From assembly GCF_015704895.1 (NCBI RefSeq), contig NZ_JADQWB010000010.1, forward strand, positions 116,983 through 180,982: a stretch of 64,000 bases of DNA, in the 5' to 3' direction. The DNA is from Agrobacterium leguminum. Its GTDB lineage: Bacteria; Pseudomonadota; Alphaproteobacteria; Rhizobiales; Rhizobiaceae. A program made the position numbers and the translations under genes. The number at the start of each line of letters is the position of its first letter. Position 1 is the first letter of the stretch. Shown here one piece after another: positions 1-10,592 of the stretch. The notes under the pieces are model-generated. The model made no database searches, had not been told where the DNA came from, and saw only the letters and a list, made by a program, of their open reading frames with translations.

Positions 1-298
1 CGATATCGGCCAGCGAATCCATCTGCTCGCCGAATTTGGATGTCGCCTTCATCATGCGGGCGATCCGTCCGTCTATGCCGTCGAGGAAGGCGGCAAGCAG
101 CACCATGCCGACGGCCAGCTCGAAGCGGCCCTCGATGGCGAGACGCACGCCGCTCAGGCCCGCACAGATGGCCAGAACGGTGATGAGATTGGGAACGACG
201 AGGCGAAAGGGAATTTCCCTCAGCCGCGGTCCACGGCCGCTGTCGCTGCGGCCCTCGGGTTTGCCGTTCTGTTGCGGCTCGGCGATCGGCGTTTCCAT
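1..298 (-). CDS. pssA: CDP-diacylglycerol--serine O-phosphatidyltransferase (partial, C-terminus off window)
   Basis: Makes phosphatidylserine from CDP-diacylglycerol and serine at the inner membrane, the step before Psd. About 99 N-terminal residues are visible. They include a first membrane segment (VVPNLITVLAICAGLSGVRL) and the CDP-alcohol phosphotransferase signature DG-x2-AR-x8-G-x3-D-x3-D, complete, near residues 74-98. The ATG at 298 is preferred over the ATG at 304 because an AGGAAGG Shine-Dalgarno lies 8 nt before it but only 2 nt before the other. It follows psd by 22 nt, so the two form an operon in which the product of one enzyme is the substrate of the next. Confidence 0.93.
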   Translation of the reverse strand, partial: METPIAEPQQNGKPEGRSDSGRGPRLREIPFRLVVPNLITVLAICAGLSGVRLAIEGRFELAVGMVLLAAFLDGIDGRIARMMKATSKFGEQMDSLADI

Positions 299-320
299 GT
301 GCATGCCCTTCCTGTTTCCG

Positions 321-1019
321 TCAGCCGCGACGGCTGACGACCGGACCCTTGGCGGAGCCGAACTCGGCAAGCACGGTTTCACCGGCAATCGCCGTCTGGC
401 CGACCGATACACGCGGCTCGAAACCTGCGGGAAGGAAGATATCGAGGCGCGAACCGAAACGGATAAGACCGAAACGCTCACCGGCATCGACTGGTTCATT
501 CGGCTTTACCCAGCAGACGATGCGGCGTGCAACCATGCCGGCGATCTGCACCACGCCGACCTTGCCGTGCGACGTCTCGATGACGAGGCCGTTGCGCTCA
601 TTGTCTTCGGAAGCCTTGTCCACTTCGGCATTGAGGAAGAGGCCGGGACGGTAGGCGACATTGACGATGCGGCCGCGCACCGGCGAACGGTTCACATGGC
701 AGTTGAACACGTTCATGAACACCGAGATGCGCACCAGCGGCTCCTTGCCGAGTTCCAGCTCCAGCGGCGGAACGACGCTCTGCACGGCGGAAACCTTGCC
801 ATCGGCCGGGCTGATGATGAGGTCGTCATCCTGCGGCGTGACGCGCTCGGGATCGCGGAAGAAATAGGCGCACCAGGCCGTCAGCACCAGACCGACCCAG
901 AACAGCGGTTCGGCGATCCAGCCGAGCACCAGCGATGCGACGAAGAAGGCCGCCACAAAGACATAACCTTCCTTGTGGATCGGTACGATGGTGTTGCGAA
1001 TGGTGTCGAACAGATTCAT
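321..1019 (-). CDS. psd: Phosphatidylserine decarboxylase proenzyme
   Basis: Decarboxylates phosphatidylserine to phosphatidylethanolamine. At 232 aa it belongs to the short PSD class. The N-terminus has hydrophobic segments (about residues 18-53). The self-cleavage site that creates the pyruvoyl group is the Gly-Ser in RFGSRLDIF (G189/S190). Conserved stretches ISPADGKV (69-76) and [13 protein letters not shown] (101-113) are present. It is first in an operon with pssA downstream. Family assignment is from these motifs and the pssA neighbour. Confidence 0.97.
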   Translation of the reverse strand: MNLFDTIRNTIVPIHKEGYVFVAAFFVASLVLGWIAEPLFWVGLVLTAWCAYFFRDPERVTPQDDDLIISPADGKVSAVQSVVPPLELELGKEPLVRISVFMNVFNCHVNRSPVRGRIVNVAYRPGLFLNAEVDKASEDNERNGLVIETSHGKVGVVQIAGMVARRIVCWVKPNEPVDAGERFGLIRFGSRLDIFLPAGFEPRVSVGQTAIAGETVLAEFGSAKGPVVSRRG

Positions 1020-1183
1020 GAGATTCCTTGCTCCGGTTTCCGTCTGTCGCGTCTATATGTGGTCGTGATACGACACGATCCAAACGGCAATGCGACAAAT
1101 TTTGCCTAGCTGGTTACAGCCAAAAGGGCCGCCCGGCAATGGTGGGGTTCGCCCGTCGGCCCTGTTACCCCGGGGTACAGCCA

Positions 1184-3073
1184 TCAATGGGCGGGTTCCC
1201 CGCGGTCGATGACACCCAGATCGTCGGTTTCGCGCACATGGCGCAGCATTTCCTCCGCCCGGATCGCCTCGCGCTGGCGGCTCCACATCGAAGCGTAGAG
1301 GCCGTTCTGCCCCATCAGCGAGCTGTGCGTGCCGCGTTCGGCGATCTGCCCTTCCTTCAATACGATGATCTCATCCGCGCCGATGACGGTGGAAAGGCGG
1401 TGGGCGATGACCAGCGTGGTGCGGTTCTTCGAGACGATGTCAAGCGCGCTCTGGATTTCCTGTTCCGTATGCGTATCGAGCGCCGAAGTCGCCTCGTCGA
1501 GAATGAGGATCGGCGGCGCCTTGAGGATGGTGCGGGCAATCGCCACGCGCTGTTTTTCCCCGCCGGAAAGCTTCAGGCCGCGTTCGCCGACCATGGTGGC
1601 GTAACCCTCCGGCAGCTTGCCGATAAAGGCGCTGATCTGCGCCGCATCCGCCGCAGCCCTCAGTTCCTCGTCGGTGGCCGAGGGGCGGCCATAACGGATG
1701 TTATAGGCGAGCGTGTCGTTGAAGAGCACGGTATCCTGCGGCACCATGCCGATCACCGAGCGCAGGCTCTTCTGCGTCACATCGCGAATATCCTGCCCGT
1801 CGACGGTGACGGAGCCTTCCTGAATATCGTAGAAGCGATAAAGCAGCCGCGAGATCGTCGATTTTCCCGCACCCGAAGGGCCGACGATGGCCACCGTCTT
1901 GCCGGCCGGCACGTCGAAGGAAACGCCCTTCAGGATCGGTCTTTCGGGGTCATAGGCGAAATGCACGTCGCGGAAGGAGATCGCGCCCGGTCCGGCTGCG
2001 AGCGGCTTTGCCTCCGGCCTGTCGGTGACTTCCGCCTCCACCTCCAGAAGATCGAACATCTGCTCGATGTCGGTCAGGCCCTGGCGGATTTCGCGATAGA
2101 CGAAACCGATGAAATTGAGCGGCACCGAAAGCTGCAGCAGCAACGCATTGACGAAGACGAAATCGCCGATGGTCTGTTCGCCGCGCTGCACGGCAAGCGC
2201 CGACATCACCATCATGACGGTGGAGCCGATGCCGAAGATCACGCCCTGGCCGAAGTTCAGCCAGCCGAGCGAGGTCCAGATCGAAATCGCCGATTTTTCG
2301 TAACGCTCCATGGCGACGTCGAAACGCCGCGCCTCCATCTCCTCATTGCCGAAATATTTGACGGTTTCGAAATTGAGGAGCGAGTCGATCGCCTTGGTAT
2401 TGGCGTCGGTATCGCTGTCGTTCATGGCGCGGCGAATGCCGATACGCCAGTTGCTGGCCCGCACGGTGAACCAGATATAGGCCCAGACCGTGATGACCGT
2501 GACGAGCACATAGGAAAAACCGTAGGAGGCCCAGAAAATGATCGCCGTCAGCAGGAATTCGATGAAGGTCGGCGCGGTGTTGAGAATGGTGAAGCGGACA
2601 ATGGTTTCGATGCCCTTGGTGCCGCGCTCGATGACCCGCGACAGCCCGCCGGTCTTGCGCTCCAGATGGAACCGCAAAGAAAGCCGGTGCATGTGCACGA
2701 AAGTCCTGTAGGCGAGCTGACGCACCGCATGCTGGCCGACGCTGGCGAAAAGCGAATCGCGAAGCTGGTTGAGCCCCACCTGGATCAGCCGCGTCAGATT
2801 ATAGGCGATCACCAGCGCGACGGCGCCGAGCAGGAAGGCGGGAACAAGCCCGGCCATGTCCAGCCGGCCGTTCAGCGCATCGGTCGCCCATTTGAAGAAA
2901 TAGGGAACGGAGATCAGCACCAGCTTGGCGACGACCAGGTACACGGTGGCCCAGATTACCCGCATCTTCAGGTCCCACCGCCCCTCCGGCCACATATAGG
3001 GCCAGAGATTGATCAGCGTCTGGGTGGGATTGCTGGAATCCGCCGAAATGGTTTTTTTCTTCGTGGCCATCAT
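1184..3073 (-). CDS. Atm1-type ABC exporter, fused permease/ATPase
   Basis: 629-aa half-transporter expected to work as an inner-membrane homodimer. A six-helix ABC membrane domain occupies about residues 35-330. The ATPase domain has Walker A GPSGAGKS, signature LSGGEKQR, Walker B ILILDEATSALD and H-loop IAHRLS. The long N-terminus and the phrase ETVKYFGNEE match the Atm1/HMT1 class, which in alphaproteobacteria is linked to glutathione-conjugate or metal-thiol export; the substrate here is inferred only from family. The start may be either of two adjacent ATGs (3073 or 3070), both after a GGAG-like site. It stands alone, with psd downstream on the same strand. Confidence 0.9.
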   Translation of the reverse strand: MMATKKKTISADSSNPTQTLINLWPYMWPEGRWDLKMRVIWATVYLVVAKLVLISVPYFFKWATDALNGRLDMAGLVPAFLLGAVALVIAYNLTRLIQVGLNQLRDSLFASVGQHAVRQLAYRTFVHMHRLSLRFHLERKTGGLSRVIERGTKGIETIVRFTILNTAPTFIEFLLTAIIFWASYGFSYVLVTVITVWAYIWFTVRASNWRIGIRRAMNDSDTDANTKAIDSLLNFETVKYFGNEEMEARRFDVAMERYEKSAISIWTSLGWLNFGQGVIFGIGSTVMMVMSALAVQRGEQTIGDFVFVNALLLQLSVPLNFIGFVYREIRQGLTDIEQMFDLLEVEAEVTDRPEAKPLAAGPGAISFRDVHFAYDPERPILKGVSFDVPAGKTVAIVGPSGAGKSTISRLLYRFYDIQEGSVTVDGQDIRDVTQKSLRSVIGMVPQDTVLFNDTLAYNIRYGRPSATDEELRAAADAAQISAFIGKLPEGYATMVGERGLKLSGGEKQRVAIARTILKAPPILILDEATSALDTHTEQEIQSALDIVSKNRTTLVIAHRLSTVIGADEIIVLKEGQIAERGTHSSLMGQNGLYASMWSRQREAIRAEEMLRHVRETDDLGVIDRGEPAH

Positions 3074-3180
3074 TCGCTCCGGTCACTGCCGGAAGCCGAC
3101 AGCAGGGCGGCGGCTTTGGTCAAGCCGCCGCGCGTGTCACAGATAGGGTCGTTGCGGGCTCACCGCAACGCTTCAAATGC

Positions 3181-5187
3181 TCAGGAGCCGCTCTTCAGCC
3201 GCTTGCGGTGAAGTTCTTCCGCATTCGGCAGCGCCTCTTTCGGCACGCCGAAAATCTGGCCGGGCTCGATCAGATCGGGGTTTTTGATCTGATCTTCGTT
3301 GGCAAGGTAGATCGTGGTGTAGCGCACGCCCTGACCGTAGACGCGACGGGAAATCTGCCACAGCGTATCGCCACGGCGGATGATGACGCTGTTCTGGCTC
3401 TCGGCCAGCGGCGCCTGCTCGAAGGTCTGCGGGCCGGCGGGCGCCTGTGGCGCGGGAGCAGCGGGTGCCGTGATGTGGAGTTCCGCCAACCGGCTTGCCA
3501 GCGAGGCAATACCCTTGCCGATTGCCGCCACATCGTTCGGCCATGCTTCAACCGATGTCAGCAACTGACGCGCCTTGGCGGTGATATCGCCGGCAAAAGC
3601 GGTGAAGGCGGGTTCGGTCGCGGCTGCGGTGCGGAATTCCGAAAGCGACTTGAGGCCGATAACGACGGCGGAGCGGCCGGCAATGGCCTGATCGAGCGCC
3701 GGCGTAGCCTGGTCCTTGTAGAGATTGGAAAGAATGCCGAAGGCCTTGGCGACATCGGTGCGCAGCTTTTCGAAAGCGGCGCGGTCGCTTGCCGTGCTCT
3801 GGTTTTCGGCCGGCGCTGCGGTCGTGGTCGCTGACGACGAAGCGGACGGCGTCTGCATGGCGACGGTTGCCTGGTCGGTCTGCGGCCGCTCGAAGGGAAC
3901 GCGCACGCGCACCTTCGCGGTGCCGTCGGCATTCAGTTCCTCGACGGTGATGATGTGGCTGCCGACGCTAAGATCGACATCGCCTTCGACGACGAAATGG
4001 CCGGAGGCTTCCGTGATGCTCTTGCCGATTTCCCTGTCATCGACCAGCGCGCGCACCGTCGAACCGGCGGGCGCGGAACCCGCGACGAAAATCTTCGATC
4101 CCTCGAATTCGACGGCGGTGACCTGAACGCTCGAGGTGAGCGGGGCCGCGGCGGACGGAGCCGCAGTACCGGCGAGCGGTGCGGAAGCGGTGTTGGTGCT
4201 GGTTTCGGATGTTGCCGCAGGCTGCTGCGACGGCGCGGCTTGCGGCTGAAGCGCCGGAGGAGCCGCCTCCGGCATGGCCAGCACGCGGCTTGCCTTGCCG
4301 GGCTTGGAAACCATGGCCAGAAGCTCGCCCGTCTTGCCGTCAGGCACGGAAACCGTAGCCACTTCTTCGGATTGCGTCGCCTTGCCGCTGGCATCGGTCG
4401 AACGCAGCACCAGCTCGTGATCGCCCGGGGGAAGCGGATTGTCGAAAACGGCGGCGAAATCGCCGGTGCCGTCGATGGTCGTCTGGGCGACCACCTTGCC
4501 GTTGCTCAAGATTTCGAGCTTTGCGCCGGGCTGTGCCTTGCCGGCAATCACGGCCGAACCGTCCGGCTCGACGCGCAGTACGTCGAAAGTCGGCGTGGCG
4601 GCAGACGATTGTGCCGCATCGGCGGGTGCTGCGGCCGGTTTTGCCGGTTCGGGCGCACCATCGTCGGTGCCAGCGAAAACGCCTGCCAGACGACGCACCT
4701 GTGCTGCCGCCGCCGCCGCATTGTCGGGCAGGCCGCGCAGGAACGCCGTGGTGCGTTCGGCGGCCGTGCGGGCGGTGGTGATGAGGCGCGACGTCGTTTC
4801 GTCGAGCGACTCGGGAATTTCGATATTCGTCAGTTCCTTGAGCGAGGTCTCGACCTTCTTGCGCGCTGCCGCGAAATCGGCGTCGGAGGGAACCTTGCTA
4901 TCGGCGAAAAGCGTCGTCAAATCCTTGATCGACTGGGTGGCGGAAGCCGCCCGCCGCCCGACCTTGTCGGCGATATTGGCGGTTTCCTCGGCCGCGTCGG
5001 AGAGAATGTCGCCCGCCTTGTCGGCGCCCATTTCAACGCTGTTCTTCACGGCGTTGCCGGCCTCGTTGATGGCGTCGCCGATCGGTTTGCCGTCGTTTGA
5101 AATCCGCGGCAGGACGAAAAAGATCATGAGCAGGGACGCAACGCCCAGCACGATCAGCGCCAGCAAACCGGCCTTATTGTTTTTCAT
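3181..5187 (-). CDS. Membrane-anchored LysM domain protein
   Basis: 668 aa. An N-terminal membrane anchor (about residues 6-28) is followed by a helical, Ala-rich region. Repeated Ig-like or bacterial-adhesion-like modules follow (for example FDVLRVEPDGSAVIAGKAQPG and VQVTAVEFEGSKIFVAGSAPAG), joined by long Ala/Pro/Thr-rich linkers. A single C-terminal LysM (IIRRGDTLWQISRRVYG... to about residue 650) should bind peptidoglycan. The layout suggests an envelope protein tethered in the inner membrane and reaching the cell wall. No enzymatic domain is visible. It is divergent from the LOG gene, with 156 bp between them. The exact role is unknown. Confidence 0.85.
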   Translation of the reverse strand: MKNNKAGLLALIVLGVASLLMIFFVLPRISNDGKPIGDAINEAGNAVKNSVEMGADKAGDILSDAAEETANIADKVGRRAASATQSIKDLTTLFADSKVPSDADFAAARKKVETSLKELTNIEIPESLDETTSRLITTARTAAERTTAFLRGLPDNAAAAAAQVRRLAGVFAGTDDGAPEPAKPAAAPADAAQSSAATPTFDVLRVEPDGSAVIAGKAQPGAKLEILSNGKVVAQTTIDGTGDFAAVFDNPLPPGDHELVLRSTDASGKATQSEEVATVSVPDGKTGELLAMVSKPGKASRVLAMPEAAPPALQPQAAPSQQPAATSETSTNTASAPLAGTAAPSAAAPLTSSVQVTAVEFEGSKIFVAGSAPAGSTVRALVDDREIGKSITEASGHFVVEGDVDLSVGSHIITVEELNADGTAKVRVRVPFERPQTDQATVAMQTPSASSSATTTAAPAENQSTASDRAAFEKLRTDVAKAFGILSNLYKDQATPALDQAIAGRSAVVIGLKSLSEFRTAAATEPAFTAFAGDITAKARQLLTSVEAWPNDVAAIGKGIASLASRLAELHITAPAAPAPQAPAGPQTFEQAPLAESQNSVIIRRGDTLWQISRRVYGQGVRYTTIYLANEDQIKNPDLIEPGQIFGVPKEALPNAEELHRKRLKSGS

Positions 5188-5343
5188 CCTGGAATCTCCG
5201 GGTATTTCAAGCTTTTCACACGAGTTGAGATTGCTAGCGTCTTACCTTGCGCCAGACAAGCGGCGAGTGGCCAAAAGGCCATATTTGCAAGGGATTTCCC
5301 AAATTTTCTTGACGTGCCGCATCGCACATAGTTCCTTCCCTTC

Positions 5344-5964
5344 ATGACGGACAAAAATACAGCGATTCGATCCATCTGCGTTTATTGCGGCTCCCAGCCC
5401 GGACGTGATCCGGCCCATATGGAAGCGGGCCGCGCGCTTGGGAAATCCATTGCCGAAAACGGCATTCGCCTCGTCTATGGCGGCGGCACCAAGGGCATCA
5501 TGGGCGCAGTTGCCAGCGGCGTTCTTTCCAATGGCGGCGAAGTGACCGGCATCATACCGGAATTTCTGGTCGATATGGAGGCGACGCGCCATTCTCTCGG
5601 ACAATTGAACGAGCTTGTCATCACCAAGGACATGCATGAGCGCAAACATATGATGTTCGAGCGCTCCGATGCCTTCGTGACATTGCCGGGCGGTGTCGGC
5701 ACGCTGGAGGAGATCGTCGAGATCATGACCTGGGCGCAGCTCGGCCGCCATGCCAAGCCGATGGTCTTCGCCAATATCAACGGTTTCTGGAACCCGATGC
5801 TGGAACTGGTGCAGCACATGCGCGACCAGGGTTTCATCCACCGCGCGCATCTTCTCAACCCGCTCGTCATCGACGAGGTGAAGGATATCGTGCCCGCCAT
5901 CATCGACCGGGCGCTGGCGCAGCAGAACCCGGAAGGCGATCCTTCGGTGATTTCCCGCCTCTAG
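5344..5964 (+). CDS. LOG family phosphoribohydrolase (Rossmann fold, TIGR00730 type)
   Basis: 206 aa. Members of this family hydrolyse nucleoside 5'-monophosphates, classically cytokinin riboside monophosphates to the active free base. The nucleotide-binding loop GGGTKGIMG (about 46-54), the paired R/K in MHERKHMM (97-104) and the signature PGGVGTLEE (115-123) are all intact, so it should be catalytically competent. The ATG at 5344 has no strong Shine-Dalgarno. Whether it acts on cytokinins or on general nucleotide turnover cannot be told from sequence. Confidence 0.9.
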   Translation: MTDKNTAIRSICVYCGSQPGRDPAHMEAGRALGKSIAENGIRLVYGGGTKGIMGAVASGVLSNGGEVTGIIPEFLVDMEATRHSLGQLNELVITKDMHERKHMMFERSDAFVTLPGGVGTLEEIVEIMTWAQLGRHAKPMVFANINGFWNPMLELVQHMRDQGFIHRAHLLNPLVIDEVKDIVPAIIDRALAQQNPEGDPSVISRL

Positions 5965-5965
5965 G

Positions 5966-6009
5966 CCGGGATGGCGAAAAGTTTAAGCGGTTTTCGCCTT
6001 AAATCCCGG
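5966..6009 (+). terminator. Nested inverted repeat after the LOG gene
   Basis: Directly after the LOG stop lies CCGGGAT ... ATCCCGG enclosing GGCGAAAA ... TTTTCGCC, a two-part stem-loop. There is no long T-run after it, so termination is plausible but not certain. Confidence 0.45.
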
Positions 6010-6068
6010 TCTGTTCATCCTGATCGGCGTGACGATTGTTAACGGCCGCCTCACGGCTCGTTACAATT

Positions 6069-6083
6069 TTAAGTGTATATTAA
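6069..6083 (+). promoter_or_regulatory. Predicted CtrA binding site (TTAA-N7-TTAA)
   Basis: TTAA, seven bases (GTGTATA), then TTAA: an exact match to the full consensus for the alphaproteobacterial cell-cycle regulator CtrA. It sits in an AT-rich patch 131 bp upstream of the preferred start of the PBP3-like gene. It is a consensus match only; such short sites also occur by chance in AT-rich DNA. Confidence 0.5.
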
Positions 6084-6213
6084 TACAGATTTAACGGCGG
6101 CATCGCTCCGCCCTCTCTTTTCATGGCCCCGCGACTGATCATGTGCCAGCCTCAATAAGGCGTTGGTGTCGCGGAATTCGTTTCGCCGCCATGAGAGTGG
6201 GTGTCATCGGGAA

Positions 6214-7974
6214 ATGATTGCTTTTGTGGTGCGGCTCAAAAGCCGGGCGCATTTTATTATTCAGAGAAATTCCGCGCAGGGCAGGGAGGCGCTCCTCGGT
6301 TCCGCCGCCCGCCGCAGGGTCGATGCGCGCATGAGGCTCGGCATCGTGATCGCCGTCTTCGTCGCCATCTATGGCGTCGTCGCCGCGCGTCTCGTCCAAT
6401 ACGGTCTTGCCGAACCGGTGGCGACCGCATGGATCAATACCGGCGCAACCGCCGTCGCCTCCCGGCCGGATATTGTCGATCGCAACGGCACGCTTCTGGC
6501 GACCGATCTCAACATGGTCTCGCTTTATGCGGATCCGCGCAGGATCGTCGATCCGGATGAGGTGGTGGAGAAACTCGCGACCGTCATTCCCAATCTCGAC
6601 TGGCGCGAAACGCACCGCCGGTTGCGCTCGGATACCGGCTTTCAATGGCTGCGACGCCAACTGACGCCCCGGCAGCAGGCGGATATTCTCAATCTCGGCA
6701 TACCGGGCATCGGCTTCCGGCCGGAAAAGCGAAGGTTTTATCCGGGCGGCCCCACCGCTTCGCATATTATCGGCCACGTCAATGTCGACAATCAGGGGCT
6801 TGCCGGCATGGAGCGTTATCTCGACCAGCAGGGCCTGGCCGATCTGCGCGCCGTGGGTCTTGCCAGCGGCGCGCCGCTGGAGCCGGTGCGGCTCTCCATC
6901 GATCTCAGGGTACAGAACATCGTCCGCGAAGTGGTCGTGAAGGCGAAAAGCGCCTATCAGGCCGAAGCGGCAGGCTCTGTGATCCTCGATGTGGAGACGG
7001 GCGAGGTGCTGGCCATGGCCTCCGTGCCGGATTACGATCCGAACGAGCCTTCCCGCACCCTTGCCGATGGCAGCATAGACAAGGAGTACGAAAAGGGCTG
7101 GTTCAACCGGATGAGCAACGCCACCTTCGAAATGGGCTCCACCTTCAAGAGCTTTACGCTCGCCATGGGGCTGGATGCCGGGGCGATCACGCTGGGTTCG
7201 GTGGTGGATGCGTCGCGGCCGATCCGCATGGGCGGCTTCACCATCAAGGACTTCAAAGGCCGGAACCGGCCGCTCTCCATTCCGGAAGTGTTTCAATATT
7301 CATCGAATATCGGCACGGCGGCGGTGGCCGACAAGGTCGGTGTCGAAGGCCATCAGCAGTTCCTGACGAAGCTCGGGCTGCTTACCAGAATGGACACGGA
7401 AATGCCGGGCGTTGCCACGCCCACCCAGCCGAGAAACTGGAAGAAGATCAATTCCGTCACCATCTCCTTCGGCCACGGCGTCGCCACCACCCCGTTGCAG
7501 ACGGCGGTGGCCGCCGCCGCGCTGATCAATGGCGGCAACCTGATTTCGCCGACCTTCCTGCCACGTTCGAAAGAAGCTGCCGCATCGCTCGCGCGCACCG
7601 TCATCAACGACAGGACGAGCGCCGATATGCGTTACCTGTTCAACTGGAACGGCATCAAGGGTTCCGGCCGTGGCGCGCAGGTGGAAGGGTTTCATGTGGG
7701 CGGCAAGACCGGAACCGCCGACAAGGTGATCAATGGCCGTTACGCCAAGGATATCAATTTCAACGCCTTCGTGGCCGGTTTTCCCATGCACAAGCCGAAA
7801 TATGTTGTGCTGACGATGATCGACGCCCCGAGAACCGGCGTGAACGGCGGGCGCACGGCGGCCTCCACCGCAGCCCCCATGACCCGCGAAATCATCGCCC
7901 AGACGGCAGGTCTTCTCGGCGTCAAACCGCGTTTCGGTTATGATGCCAACCCGCAATTGCTGGTGGATTATTGA
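6214..7974 (+). CDS. Class B penicillin-binding protein (FtsI/PBP3-like transpeptidase)
   Basis: Cross-links septal-type peptidoglycan in the periplasm. From the ATG at 6214 it is 586 aa: a short basic cytoplasmic tail, one membrane anchor (LGIVIAVFVAIYGVVAARLV), a PBP dimerisation domain, then the transpeptidase with SxxK (STFK, S309), SSN (363-365) and KTG (about 498-500). The reading frame stays open back to a TTG at 6163, and an internal ATG at 6331 would delete the tail; the start is therefore uncertain. It is not in a dcw cluster, so it is probably the second PBP3 paralogue (A. tumefaciens is known to carry PBP3a and PBP3b). A CtrA box lies upstream. Confidence 0.92.
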   Translation: MIAFVVRLKSRAHFIIQRNSAQGREALLGSAARRRVDARMRLGIVIAVFVAIYGVVAARLVQYGLAEPVATAWINTGATAVASRPDIVDRNGTLLATDLNMVSLYADPRRIVDPDEVVEKLATVIPNLDWRETHRRLRSDTGFQWLRRQLTPRQQADILNLGIPGIGFRPEKRRFYPGGPTASHIIGHVNVDNQGLAGMERYLDQQGLADLRAVGLASGAPLEPVRLSIDLRVQNIVREVVVKAKSAYQAEAAGSVILDVETGEVLAMASVPDYDPNEPSRTLADGSIDKEYEKGWFNRMSNATFEMGSTFKSFTLAMGLDAGAITLGSVVDASRPIRMGGFTIKDFKGRNRPLSIPEVFQYSSNIGTAAVADKVGVEGHQQFLTKLGLLTRMDTEMPGVATPTQPRNWKKINSVTISFGHGVATTPLQTAVAAAALINGGNLISPTFLPRSKEAAASLARTVINDRTSADMRYLFNWNGIKGSGRGAQVEGFHVGGKTGTADKVINGRYAKDINFNAFVAGFPMHKPKYVVLTMIDAPRTGVNGGRTAASTAAPMTREIIAQTAGLLGVKPRFGYDANPQLLVDY

Positions 7975-8028
7975 CGCCACTTCTCCCCATTCCCGTAATG
8001 AGCAAAGGCATGAGGGAAGCGGCCCGGA

Positions 8029-8937
8029 TTACCGCTTGAGCCGCAGCAGGCTGGAGCCGGTATAGATCGCCAGCGCCACCCAGATCATCGCAAAGGCGGC
8101 CATGCGCACCATGTCGAACGGCTCCTTGAAGACGAAGATGGCAATGAGGAAGATCATCGTCGGCGCGATATATTGCATGATGCCGATGGTCGACAGCCGC
8201 AGCAGTTTCGCGCCATTGCCATAGAGGATGAGCGGCACGGCCGTGATGAGCCCGCTTGTCGCCAGAAGCCAGGTATCGGCGGAATTGCCGCCCATGAAAT
8301 GCGCCTGTCCGTTGAAGGCAAGCCAGATCATCACCAGCACGGCGGGGATGGACAGAAGCATGACTTCCAGCAGGAAGCCCTGCGTCGCACCAATCGGCAA
8401 GGTCTTGCGGAAGAAGGCGTAAAAACCCCAGGACACGGTGAGTGCGATGGACACCCAGGGCAGGCTGCCCGCATGCCAGGTGAGGATCGCCACCGCCAGC
8501 GCCACAAGACCGATGGCGGCGATCTGCGCCGGATAAAGCTTTTCCTTGAGCAGAACCGCACCGAGGAAAATACTGAACAGCGGATTGATGAAGTAGCCAA
8601 GCGCGGCATCGAGCGCGCGGCCTGCGCCGATCGCCCAGATATAGACGCCCCAGTTGATGCTGATGAGGATGGCCGTCAGGCTGGCCATCGCCAGCATCTT
8701 CGGGGTTCTGAGCGCGGTTCTGATTTCCGCCGTGCGCCCCAGCGCAATCAGCACGACCGCCGCAATCGGCACCGACCAGACGACGCGATGCACGATGACC
8801 TCGATCGGCGAAATATGCGCAACCGCCTTCATGTAAAAGGGAAGGAACCCCCAGAGCAGATAAGCGGAAAGCGCGAAAGCAAAACCGCGCGCGCTGTCGC
8901 CGCCCTCCTGGGCCGGGAGCGATTTGTCGAGTGCCAT
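8029..8937 (-). CDS. rarD: RarD-type EamA/DMT superfamily permease
   Basis: 302-aa inner-membrane protein with about ten hydrophobic helices. The opening GFAFALSAYLLWGFLPFYMKAV and the internal EAVLL/KEKLYPAQ region are typical of RarD, a drug/metabolite-type exporter whose substrate is not established (chloramphenicol-related phenotypes are reported in other bacteria). The ATG at 8937 (MALDKSLP) gives the usual family length; an upstream in-frame ATG at 8997 would add 20 non-conserved residues. Convergent with the PBP gene. Confidence 0.88.
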   Translation of the reverse strand: MALDKSLPAQEGGDSARGFAFALSAYLLWGFLPFYMKAVAHISPIEVIVHRVVWSVPIAAVVLIALGRTAEIRTALRTPKMLAMASLTAILISINWGVYIWAIGAGRALDAALGYFINPLFSIFLGAVLLKEKLYPAQIAAIGLVALAVAILTWHAGSLPWVSIALTVSWGFYAFFRKTLPIGATQGFLLEVMLLSIPAVLVMIWLAFNGQAHFMGGNSADTWLLATSGLITAVPLILYGNGAKLLRLSTIGIMQYIAPTMIFLIAIFVFKEPFDMVRMAAFAMIWVALAIYTGSSLLRLKR

Positions 8938-9083
8938 GGGGAGTACCGCCAATTGTTCGGATGGCGTTTTATAACGGATCGCGAAAGTGGCGGCCAATTC
9001 ATTTCCGTGAAGGGTTCATGAGAAAAACTGCATGAATAAAAGGCGCGCTGCCCTTGAAATGGGCTGCCACGCGACGCGAGGAA

Positions 9084-9115
9084 ATGATTCACGCAGGAAG
9101 CCCTGCGTGAATCAT
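9084..9115. repeat. Perfect 14-bp inverted repeat downstream of pip
   Basis: ATGATTCACGCAGG, a 4-nt loop (AAGC), then the exact reverse complement. It lies 39 bp past the proline iminopeptidase stop and about 150 bp before rarD on the same strand. It would make a very stable RNA hairpin. The T-run on the minus strand is short (ATTTCC), so it may terminate or protect the 3' end of the pip transcript. Confidence 0.6.
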
Positions 9116-9153
9116 TGTCTTATCCGGCCGTTGCAAGGCGCTGAAAGGACTGG

Positions 9154-10588
<1,435 letters not shown>

Positions 10589-10592
<4 letters not shown>

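Noticed and set aside
36..1109. 357-aa plus-strand frame opposite pssA and psd
   Set aside because: Antisense shadow; both minus-strand enzymes are firmly identified.
1150..1183. Palindrome near CTGTTACCCCGGGGTACAG as a terminator for the Atm1-type gene
   Set aside because: One base is bulged, the arms are short and no T-run follows on the minus strand, so I left it out of the feature list.
1028..3211. 727-aa plus-strand open frame
   Set aside because: It is antisense to the Atm1-type ABC exporter, whose motifs are perfect. The plus-strand protein has no recognisable domain and is rich in Arg, His and Asp, as expected for a GC-driven shadow.
9084..9115. Attachment site or insertion-sequence end
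   Set aside because: The 14-bp arms form one tight hairpin with a 4-base loop; there is no second copy, transposase or target duplication.
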